From Wocania_A sp964021735 (GTDB lineage Bacteria; Bacteroidota; Bacteroidia; Flavobacteriales; Flavobacteriaceae), in assembly GCF_964021735.1 (NCBI RefSeq), contig NZ_CAXIBN010000194.1:1-5614 (forward strand): a stretch of 5,614 nt of DNA. The letters run 5' to 3'. The position numbers were made by a program, and so were the translations under genes. How positions within the stretch are numbered: position 1 is the stretch's first letter; each line of letters opens with the position of its first letter. The notes under the pieces are model-generated. The model was not told the DNA's origin. It saw only the letters and a program-made list of their open reading frames with translations, and did not search any database. This document shows, in pieces, positions 1 to 5,614 of this stretch.

Positions 1-31
1 CTTAAAAAACTCAAAACATAACTAATCGATT

Positions 32-2809
32 TTAAAATCTATGAAACCCTCTATCCCGTACTTCTCCTTTTTTACCTAAACTATTAAATTTCCAGCTAAA
101 ACTAAGCATAAAATAACGTTGCAAAACCGTACTTTGAGAATCTTGAATATAGTTTTCTGTTGCTATTCGTCTTGCATTTGTATTTTGGTTTAATAAATCA
201 TATGCCTTTAGTGTTAAAGTAGCATTATCCTTCATAAACGAATAAGCTAAAGTAGCATTCCAAAACCAAGCACTTTTTTGAAAACCATCTGCGATATTTG
301 GATTGTAATTATAGTTTATATCATTTCGCCATTCAAAATTTTTAGGCAAATAAAAAGCAGTACCTATATTTAATCTATGATACACAAATGTTCTATCTTC
401 AAAAGTATTAATATCATAAACGTTTTTTGTAAATGACAAATTATATCTTGGACGAATCTCTAAAACATCTTTAATATTAAATTCCATATTAAAACTAGGC
501 CCTATATTTCGCACCTTACTACTATACTTTACATCATTATTAAAATTAATGTTCTTACTTAACCCTAACGAAGCTCCTAAACCAAATTTAATTGTTGTTA
601 TAGAATCTACCTTAATCTTTTTATTGTAAAATAAATTAGAGTTAATGTTATAATTTCCGCTTACGTTTTCATAAGTTGTTTTTCTTATTAAATTGTCATC
701 TATTATCGATTTTCTAACGACTTGATTATTGCTAAAACTACTACTCAAATAACCATAAAACCCTGTGCCTTTAGTAAAATCGAAAGCATTAAAATTTGCA
801 TAAACTCTATGGTTGCTTCCTGTTTTTAAATTAGGGTTACCCACAACTGTATTTAAAGGGTTAGACACATCTTGAAAAGGTTGTAACTGCGATAAACTTG
901 GTGTGGTATTTCTGAGTCTGTAACCAATTCTAAACGATGATTTTGGACTAAAACGGTATCTTATTCTTGATGAGAGTTGTAAATTATTAAAATTTCTTTT
1001 TATACTTAAATCTGGCCTTAAAAAATCATAATTTTCTAAGGTTCTTAAAATATAATCAGCTTCAACATTGGTAGACAATTTATCTTTTCTGTATGATAAC
1101 CCCAAACCAAATGTACTATTGTCATCAATATATTTAAAGTTAGTACTTAAGTCTTTGTTAAAGGTATTATAGTCTTGTTTGCTGGTGTCAAAATCAAAAG
1201 TGCTTCTTATATTTTCTTGCTTATTTTTATTATAAGAATAGTTAAAATCAAGAGATAACTCTTTACCCTTAATAGGTTGTCTATAAGTAATTCCTGTTGA
1301 AATATCACTAGATTGATTTTCACCATCAGTAAATTGTTTCCTTATAATATCGTTTGGTGTTGCACCAAAAATATTAGTTTCAGAATCGAGGAAATCGTCC
1401 GTTTCGGTAATATTATTTCGGTTATTAAAAAAGAGCTTAAAAAATGATCCTTTACTTCCAAAACGTTTTGTTAAACTAAGATTATTACTAAAATTTTTAG
1501 CTGTGTTTTCAACATAAGATGAAGATGTAGATTCGTTTATTAAAACTCTATCTATATCGCTGGAAGCTTCATCTCTTAATGATATATTTTCACTCTTTAT
1601 ATAGTTAAATGAAGGACGAATGTTTATATATAACGTTGAATCTATTTTGAATTCTAACTCGGTATTGGCTCTGTGGCTATCAGTAGAGTTTGATGAATTG
1701 GAATTAGAATCGGTAAAATATCTAGTGTCTGATAAAATATTTTCTCGTTCTGTTGATGACTTGTTTTCAGATTGACTTCCTGAGAAAAAATAACTACCAG
1801 AAACATCTGTTTTTTCTCCAATTTTATCAGCATAATTTATACCAGACGTTCTTGAGGTTGTTATACCTTGCCCACCACCAAAAGAACGCCCATCAATTGC
1901 AAAAGAGCCATCACCATTAAATCTCATACTGTTTCCGCCTCCAAACATTTTTCTAATCTCGCCAAAGCTAAATCCAGAAGAGTTAATATTGTTGCCTCCA
2001 GATAAAACACTTATACGTCTGTCATTATCAAAATAATTAAACATACCAGCAAATTCGTACCGCTCATCTGTTCCTGCACCAGCTGCTACGCGACCAAAAA
2101 CACCCTTATTATTTTCCTTTTTAATGGTTAAATTAATGGTTTTATTTTCACCATCACTTTCTTTTCCTGCAAAAGCATCAGCTTTAGATTTAGTATCAGT
2201 TATCTGTACTTTTTCAATTATTTCTTTGGTTAAATTTTTAGTCGTTATGGTTGGGTCGTTACCAAAAAATGGCTTACCATTTACCAAGATTTTGTTTACT
2301 TCTTTACCATTTACTGTTATTTTACCTGCTTCGTCAACTTCAACTCCCGGTAATTGTTTTAACAAATCTTCAACATTTGCATCTTTTTTTGTTTTAAAAG
2401 ATTTTACATTAAACTCTAAAGTGTCTTTCTTAATGATTATTGGTGCTCTTGATTTAACTATTACCGCGTCTAAAGCATTATCATCTATTAACATATTAAT
2501 AGGTCCTAGATTAATGTCTTCTTTATTTATAAGGATGGATTTCTTAAATGTTTTATAACCAACGTATGAAATTAAAAGGTTTAATTTATTATCATATGTT
2601 TTTCCTTCTAAAGTAAATTCACCTTTTTCGTCAGAAATCGTGTAAGTAATAAGAGTACTATCTTTTGTACTCTCTAAATATACTGTTGCAGATTCTAATA
2701 GTATTTTATTTGAATCTCCTTTAACAATTCCTGATATTTTAAATGATTGAGATTGCGAAAAGGAAAATGCCGTGTACGAACACAATAAAATTAAAAAAAA
2801 GTGTTTCAT
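32..2809 (-). CDS. Outer-membrane beta-barrel protein, TonB-receptor-like, with N-terminal carboxypeptidase-regulatory-like domain
   Basis: This 925-residue protein is probably an outer-membrane transporter or receptor; its substrate cannot be told from sequence. Residues 1 to about 19 form a signal peptide (MKHFF, hydrophobic core, ending near FSFSQS). About 23-108 is a carboxypeptidase-regulatory-like beta-sandwich, with the typical ISYVGYKTFKK near 80-90. About 125-235 resembles a receptor plug: LLKQLPGVEVDEAGKI (149-164), then VNKILVNGKPFFGNDP (171-186). The rest, to FMLSFSWKFN (900-909), has the alternating aromatic, Asn/Ser-rich pattern of barrel strands, followed by a basic 16-residue tail. 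I saw no cysteine after the signal peptide, as is usual for outer-membrane barrels. Known of the family: such proteins (the Bacteroidota 'outer membrane beta-barrel family') are often annotated as TonB-dependent receptors, yet many lack proven TonB dependence. No SusD-like lipoprotein partner is visible, so this is not a standard SusCD pair. The ATG at 2807-2809 is chosen because the signal peptide begins directly there. The stop is 31 bp from the window edge, so a downstream operon partner cannot be excluded. Confidence 0.9.
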   Translation of the reverse strand: MKHFFLILLCSYTAFSFSQSQSFKISGIVKGDSNKILLESATVYLESTKDSTLITYTISDEKGEFTLEGKTYDNKLNLLISYVGYKTFKKSILINKEDINLGPINMLIDDNALDAVIVKSRAPIIIKKDTLEFNVKSFKTKKDANVEDLLKQLPGVEVDEAGKITVNGKEVNKILVNGKPFFGNDPTITTKNLTKEIIEKVQITDTKSKADAFAGKESDGENKTINLTIKKENNKGVFGRVAAGAGTDERYEFAGMFNYFDNDRRISVLSGGNNINSSGFSFGEIRKMFGGGNSMRFNGDGSFAIDGRSFGGGQGITTSRTSGINYADKIGEKTDVSGSYFFSGSQSENKSSTERENILSDTRYFTDSNSNSSNSTDSHRANTELEFKIDSTLYINIRPSFNYIKSENISLRDEASSDIDRVLINESTSSSYVENTAKNFSNNLSLTKRFGSKGSFFKLFFNNRNNITETDDFLDSETNIFGATPNDIIRKQFTDGENQSSDISTGITYRQPIKGKELSLDFNYSYNKNKQENIRSTFDFDTSKQDYNTFNKDLSTNFKYIDDNSTFGLGLSYRKDKLSTNVEADYILRTLENYDFLRPDLSIKRNFNNLQLSSRIRYRFSPKSSFRIGYRLRNTTPSLSQLQPFQDVSNPLNTVVGNPNLKTGSNHRVYANFNAFDFTKGTGFYGYLSSSFSNNQVVRKSIIDDNLIRKTTYENVSGNYNINSNLFYNKKIKVDSITTIKFGLGASLGLSKNINFNNDVKYSSKVRNIGPSFNMEFNIKDVLEIRPRYNLSFTKNVYDINTFEDRTFVYHRLNIGTAFYLPKNFEWRNDINYNYNPNIADGFQKSAWFWNATLAYSFMKDNATLTLKAYDLLNQNTNARRIATENYIQDSQSTVLQRYFMLSFSWKFNSLGKKGEVRDRGFHRF

Positions 2810-2840
2810 TAAATGATTTGATTGATGGTAAATAGCTTGA

Positions 2841-2899
2841 TTTGTATCAAAATTTATACCAAAACAACATTACTTAAGTTTAGTATTAAATGATACAAA
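2841..2899. repeat. 9-bp inverted repeat upstream of the barrel-protein gene, possible operator
   Basis: TTTGTATCA at 2841-2849 is the exact reverse complement of TGATACAAA at 2891-2899, with 41 bp between them. A third, imperfect half-site, ATACCAAA (2856-2863), lies between and faces the first arm with one inserted C. An 8-bp palindrome, ACTTAAGT (2872-2879), sits in the same stretch. The nearer arm is 32-40 bp before the start codon at 2809, where a regulator would overlap the promoter. No exact TAnnTTTG promoter box was found in this gap; the nearest match on the minus strand is AAATTTTG around 2847-2854. The operator role is inferred from position and symmetry only; in AT-rich DNA part of this could be chance. 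Confidence 0.35.
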
Positions 2900-2971
2900 A
2901 TATTTAACGAAAGTAACTAACTTTAAGTATGGCTTATCATAAATAAATCTTAAAACTTATGTAAGAAAATG

Positions 2972-4276
2972 TTATTTTTTTCTCATGTAAACACTAATAG
3001 GCACACCATTAAAATCAAAATGTTCGCGTAATTTGTTTTCAAGAAAGCGTTTATAAGCATCTTTTACATACTGTGGAAGATTACAGAAAAAAGCAAATTG
3101 AGGTTGTGGTGTTGGCAATTGCATAATATATTTAATTTTTACAAACTTTGCTTTATATGCTGGCGGTGGATAATTTTCTATAATAGGTAACAATATATCA
3201 TTTAACTGACTTGTTTTTATTCTTTTAGTTCGATTTTTATAAACCTCAACGGCAGTTTCAATGGCTTTAAAAATACGTTGTTTAGTAAGTACCGAAATAA
3301 AAACAATTGGCACATCTGTAAAAGGTTCCATTTGTTTTCTGATGGCTTTTTCGTAATCTTTCATAGATTTATGGTCTTTCTCAACTAAATCCCATTTGTT
3401 CACTAAAACAACAATACCTTTTCTATTACGCTCAGCTAACCAAAAAATGTTCTGTACTTGTCCGTCAAAACCACGAGTTGCATCCATAACCAGTAAGCAT
3501 ACGTCAGCATGCTCGATAGCTCGAACGCTTCGCATAACAGAGTAAAATTCTAAATCTTCTTTAACCTTAGCTTTACGACGTATTCCGGCTGTATCAACTA
3601 AGTTAAACTCGAAACCAAAGCGATTATACTTTGTATCAATAGCATCTCGTGTGGTTCCTGCAATATCTGTAACGATATACCTATCTTCTCCAATTAACGC
3701 ATTTATAAATGATGATTTACCAGCATTAGGACGACCAACAACTGCAAATCGTGGTAATTCAACTTCCTTTACTTCTTCCTTTTCTGGTAATGCTTCAATT
3801 AAAGCATCTAAAAGCTCGCCAGTACCACTACCATTAATACTTGCTATGGTATAATACTCACCCAATCCTAATGAATAAAACTCAACAGCATCTTCGGCAC
3901 GCTTACCATTATCAACCTTATTTACAGCTAAAAAAACAGGCTTATTAACTTTACGCAATAATTTAGCAACATCTTCATCCATTCCAGTAACACCAGATTC
4001 CACATCAACCATAAAAATAATAGCATCGGCCTCATCAATAGCTAACTCCACTTGCTTATCAATTTCGGCTTCAAAAACATCATCACTACCTAACACATAA
4101 CCGCCAGTATCTATAAGTGAAAACTCTTTACCATTCCAATCACTTTTACCATAATGACGATCTCGAGTTACGCCACTTACTGCATCAACAATGGCTTCTC
4201 GTCGTTGTATTAAACGATTAAAAAATGTTGATTTCCCTACATTGGGACGACCTACTATAGCTACTATATTACTCAT
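2972..4276 (-). CDS. der: Ribosome biogenesis GTPase Der (EngA)
   Basis: Der is an essential tandem GTPase that binds the 50S ribosomal subunit and helps its late assembly in the cytoplasm. The protein has 434 residues, the usual family length. GTPase domain 1 (about 1-165) shows P-loop GRPNVGKST (9-17), the switch threonine in GVTRDR (35-40), DTGG (56-59) and NKVD (119-122). GTPase domain 2 (about 175-345) shows GRPNAGKSS (181-189), GTTRD (207-211), DTAGIRRKAKV (228-238) and NKWD (293-296). The G5 loop of domain 2 reads SVLTKQR (328-334), where SAL is usual. Residues about 350-434 are the KH-like domain ending in GVPISVYMRKK. The start at 4276 is supported by MSNIVAIVGRPNVGKS, which places the P-loop at the normal distance from the N-terminus. 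The gene is divergent from the membrane-protein gene at 4441 and lies 162 bp upstream of the barrel-protein gene on the same strand. I see no strong terminator after its stop, so read-through into the barrel gene is possible. Confidence 0.98.
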   Translation of the reverse strand: MSNIVAIVGRPNVGKSTFFNRLIQRREAIVDAVSGVTRDRHYGKSDWNGKEFSLIDTGGYVLGSDDVFEAEIDKQVELAIDEADAIIFMVDVESGVTGMDEDVAKLLRKVNKPVFLAVNKVDNGKRAEDAVEFYSLGLGEYYTIASINGSGTGELLDALIEALPEKEEVKEVELPRFAVVGRPNAGKSSFINALIGEDRYIVTDIAGTTRDAIDTKYNRFGFEFNLVDTAGIRRKAKVKEDLEFYSVMRSVRAIEHADVCLLVMDATRGFDGQVQNIFWLAERNRKGIVVLVNKWDLVEKDHKSMKDYEKAIRKQMEPFTDVPIVFISVLTKQRIFKAIETAVEVYKNRTKRIKTSQLNDILLPIIENYPPPAYKAKFVKIKYIMQLPTPQPQFAFFCNLPQYVKDAYKRFLENKLREHFDFNGVPISVYMRKK

Positions 4277-4334
4277 ACTTTTTACTTCTATAACAGTCTA
4301 AGACTGAATTTTATATCTCTTTTGAAATATTTTG

Positions 4335-4361
4335 CAAAAATAGGAAATATACCCATTGCAA
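4335..4361 (-). promoter_or_regulatory. Candidate Bacteroidota-type promoter for der
   Basis: Read on the minus strand, 4342-4335 is TATTTTTG, an exact match to the TAnnTTTG -7 box described for Bacteroidota housekeeping promoters. A TTG at 4361-4359 lies 16 bp upstream of it, one base short of the 17-23 bp spacing usually quoted for flavobacteria. The box ends 58 bp before the der start codon at 4276, giving a leader of roughly 50 nt. No start site has been mapped; the call rests on motif and position alone. Confidence 0.4.
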
Positions 4362-4440
4362 CACTCTTTTTAAGTAAAGATTAAAAACGATTTATAATTT
4401 GAATAAAAAATGTTACTTTTCTGTGGTTAAAAAATGAGGT

Positions 4441-4947
4441 ATGCCAACTACTAACGATATTGTTTTACGCCCGAGATTTAAGATGGAGTTAAATAAAAAT
4501 AACGAAACACTATTAAAGGCTTTTGAGGGTGTTAAAAATACACAAAGTGAATTTATTATTAGTAGATTAGATGACCATGTATTTATTAAATTCCCTAAAG
4601 AGAAACAACATTTTTGGTCACCTCAATTGCATTTAGAAATAAATAAATCTAAGAACAATTCTAGTACGCTTCATGGTTTATTTGGACCCAATCCTACAGT
4701 TTGGACAATGTTCATGTTTTTTCATTTTATAGTCGTTGGTTTTTTTATTGCTTTTGGTATTTGGGCTTATACCAATTGGTCTTTGAAAAACGATTACGCT
4801 ATACAATTAAGCCTCATGTTTTTAATGGTAATTATTTGGTTTGTATTGTATTTTGCTGGTAGTATAGGAAAAGCATCCAGCAAAAATGAAATGCACGATT
4901 TACATGATTTTATGAATAGTGTTTTAGAAAAAAATGAAGTTTCTTAA
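4441..4947 (+). CDS. Conserved-looking two-helix membrane protein of unknown function
   Basis: This 168-residue protein is not one I can assign to a named family. Residues 1 to about 85 are soluble, mixed charged and beta-prone, including SEFIISRLDDHVFIKFPKEK (36-55) and the aromatic HFWSPQLHLEI (57-67). A Gly/Pro hinge, HGLFGPNPTVWTM (78-90), leads into transmembrane helix 1 (about 87-110). A short loop (TNWSLKND) and helix 2 (about 120-142) follow, then a charged tail with histidines (MHDLHDFMNSVLEKN, 151-165). No signal peptide is seen. An N-in/C-in topology is likely from the hairpin arrangement and charged ends, but this is inference. The start ATG at 4441 is preceded by GAGG only one base away, too close for a normal Shine-Dalgarno. 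The Met at residue 15 (4483) is an alternative start; I prefer 4441 because codons 2-14 read as a plausible N-terminus continuous with the rest. I recall similar proteins as hypothetical proteins in flavobacterial genomes, but could not check. The gene is divergent from der across 164 bp, and its transcript probably ends at the hairpin 30 bp after the stop. Confidence 0.85.
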   Translation: MPTTNDIVLRPRFKMELNKNNETLLKAFEGVKNTQSEFIISRLDDHVFIKFPKEKQHFWSPQLHLEINKSKNNSSTLHGLFGPNPTVWTMFMFFHFIVVGFFIAFGIWAYTNWSLKNDYAIQLSLMFLMVIIWFVLYFAGSIGKASSKNEMHDLHDFMNSVLEKNEVS

Positions 4948-4976
4948 AACATACTTTTAATGGTAAAAATAAATAA

Positions 4977-5010
4977 TAGTAATGTTGTAACCTTGAGCAT
5001 TACTAAATTT
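4977..5010. terminator. Hairpin between convergent genes, probable bidirectional terminator
   Basis: TAGTAATG (4977-4984) pairs exactly with CATTACTA (4998-5005). On the plus-strand RNA the stem extends by a U-G and a U-A pair (4985-4986 with 4996-4997), leaving a 9-nt loop. The plus-strand tail is AATTTTAATT, moderately U-rich. On the minus strand the sequence following the stem is TTATTTATTTTT (4976-4965), a better U-tract. It starts 30 bp after the stop of the membrane-protein gene and lies about 190 bp past the stop of mnmD, so it could end transcription from both sides. The stem has few G-C pairs, so efficiency is uncertain. Confidence 0.55.
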
Positions 5011-5050
5011 TAATTGAAAGTACCAAGCGTAACTTATGAAAAGCTTTATA

Positions 5051-5075
5051 GGTTTCGACTGCGCTCAAGGTGACA
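5051..5075. repeat. Intergenic palindromic repeat unit A (TTTCGACTGCGCTCAAGG core)
   Basis: The core TTTCGACTGCGCTCAAGG followed by TGACA matches a motif I recognise as recurring between genes in many flavobacterial genomes, often as CACCTTGAGCGCAGTCGAAA on the other strand. Its GC-rich core stands out from the AT-rich surroundings. The arms around CTGCGC are an imperfect palindrome. Its right half, GCTCAAGGTGAC (5063-5074), is repeated in inverted form at 4987-4998 (GTAACCTTGAGC) with 11 of 12 bases matching. The unit is non-coding and sits between convergent genes. The family recognition is from memory; I know no agreed name or function. Confidence 0.6.
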
Positions 5076-5106
5076 TCAGTTTACATTTTAATGATTTAAA
5101 ACATAA

Positions 5107-5135
5107 TGAGATGCTGAAACAAGTTCTGCATGACA
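5107..5135. repeat. Intergenic palindromic repeat unit B (ATGCTGAAACAAGTTCTGCAT hairpin)
   Basis: ATGCTGAA (5111-5118) and TTCTGCAT (5124-5131) form a hairpin with seven of eight pairs around the loop ACAAG. The single mismatch (T5115 against T5127) looks like a decayed position, since the perfect arm would be TTCAGCAT. The unit is framed by TGAG on the left and TGACAT on the right, and unit A also ends in TGACAT (5071-5076). I recognise this as a second intergenic repeat type common in Bacteroidota, frequently found beside the unit A type. There is no U-tract immediately after it, so it is not an obvious terminator by itself. Confidence 0.6.
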
Positions 5136-5194
5136 TTGAATTTACTTGATATTGCAAATTATAAAAATTACACTTTTTTTGAAGTCATTGAATA

Positions 5195-5614
5195 TTACGC
5201 TTTTTTACAAGCGCGTAACATTTCACGTTTTCCAGGTGGTCCAGGTAATCGCTCTACTTTAAAACCTACAGTTTCCATAGCGCGCCTAACACTGCCTTTT
5301 GCAGAATAGGTTACTAAAACACCATTAGTTTTAAGAGCATCAAACATATTTTGGAATATTTTTTCTGTCCACAATTCTGGTTGAACTCGAGCGCCAAAGG
5401 CATCAAAATAAATAATGTTATAACTGTCTTTTCCTTTTACCTCTGAAAAGAATCGATTTTGTTTTACTAATGAAAAATGGGTTGTGATTTTATGTAATTC
5501 TTCCCAAGAAACTTCATGCAATTTCTTGAAAATTGAATTATCATTTTCAGAATTTAACTGTTTGGAATAATTTAATTGATTGATTTCATCCATTAAAACA
5601 GGATAGCCTTCAAC
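5195..5614 (-). CDS. mnmD: tRNA U34 methyltransferase MnmD, C-terminal part (5' end outside the window)
   Basis: MnmD transfers the last methyl group, from S-adenosylmethionine, onto 5-aminomethyl-(2-thio)uridine at tRNA wobble position 34. It corresponds to the methyltransferase half of the bifunctional MnmC found in Proteobacteria. The open frame runs past the Met at 5593 to the window edge: the seven codons before it read VEGYPVL and fit the family, whose members have an E-x-YP segment shortly before a QLNY motif. So 5593 is an internal methionine, not the start. The visible 139 residues contain QLNY, then IIYFDAFGARVQPELW (68-83 of the fragment, the DAF...P.LW signature), GVLVTYSAKGSVRRAM (98-113) and the terminal LPGPPGKREMLRA (123-135). 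Known family members are about 220-230 residues, so roughly 80-90 N-terminal residues, including the glycine-rich SAM-binding loop, lie beyond the edge. There is no fused FAD oxidase domain: the protein stops normally at TAA 5195-5197. The gene converges on the membrane-protein gene across 247 bp. Confidence 0.93.
   Translation of the reverse strand, partial: VEGYPVLMDEINQLNYSKQLNSENDNSIFKKLHEVSWEELHKITTHFSLVKQNRFFSEVKGKDSYNIIYFDAFGARVQPELWTEKIFQNMFDALKTNGVLVTYSAKGSVRRAMETVGFKVERLPGPPGKREMLRACKKA

Noticed and set aside
2124..2558. Plus-strand open frame of 144 codons inside the barrel-protein gene
   Set aside because: It lies antisense to the well-supported plug region of the barrel gene, has no recognisable domain, and is explained as a shadow frame.
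2756..2809. Possible lipoprotein signal at Cys10 (LILLC) of the barrel protein
   Set aside because: The residue before Cys is Leu, not Gly/Ala/Ser, and the hydrophobic segment continues past the Cys to a normal signal-peptidase I type end near FSFSQS.
2938..2965. Weak inverted repeats (CATAA/TTATG; CTTATGTAAG) after the der stop as a terminator
   Set aside because: Stems of four to five A-T-rich pairs without a following U-tract are too weak to call.
3651..3854. Plus-strand open frame of 67 codons inside der
   Set aside because: It is antisense to the second P-loop region of Der, whose motifs fully account for the sequence; no independent support.
4393..4401. TATAATTTG upstream of the membrane-protein gene as a promoter
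   Set aside because: It has one base too many for the TAnnTTTG box and no TTG at suitable spacing upstream (the nearest, at 4356-4358, is 34 bp away), so I did not list it as a feature.
4434..4454. Six-codon open frame (ATG AGG TAT GCC AAC TAC TAA) overlapping the start of the membrane-protein gene
   Set aside because: It could be a leader peptide, but an ATG seven bases upstream in another frame is expected by chance in this A-rich context, and it has no attenuator-like structure or codon run.
5134..5193. Direct repeat CATTGAAT at 5134-5141 and 5186-5193, flanking 44 bp
   Set aside because: An 8-bp direct repeat of AT-rich sequence is easily due to chance; no element with ends or a gene lies between the copies.

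Overview
This 5.6 kb window looks like ordinary chromosomal DNA from a marine or soil Flavobacteriia-type member of the Bacteroidota. The evidence is a strongly AT-rich base composition, a large outer-membrane beta-barrel protein with an N-terminal carboxypeptidase-regulatory-like domain, an MnmD-type tRNA methyltransferase of the Bacteroidota kind, a TAnnTTTG-type promoter candidate, and starts without clear Shine-Dalgarno sites. I cannot name the genus.

Layout from left to right. Positions 32-2809 (minus) encode a 925-residue outer-membrane beta-barrel/TonB-receptor-like protein. A 162-bp gap follows, holding a 9-bp inverted repeat that may be an operator. Positions 2972-4276 (minus) encode the ribosome-assembly GTPase Der, complete with two GTPase domains and a KH-like domain. 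A 164-bp divergent intergenic region with a candidate der promoter leads to 4441-4947 (plus), a 168-residue two-helix membrane protein of unknown function. A 247-bp gap between convergent genes holds a hairpin that may terminate transcription from both sides, plus two palindromic intergenic repeat units. Positions 5195-5614 (minus) are the C-terminal part of MnmD, whose start lies beyond the window.

Der (50S subunit maturation) and MnmD (tRNA wobble-uridine modification) both serve translation, but they are not adjacent or co-transcribed here. The barrel protein is on the same strand as der, but the 162-bp gap with its own possible regulatory repeat suggests separate control. I found no mobile-element gene, CRISPR array, tRNA or rRNA, and no convincing new system. 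The items most worth a second look are the intergenic repeat cluster at 4977-5135 and the uncharacterised membrane protein beside der.
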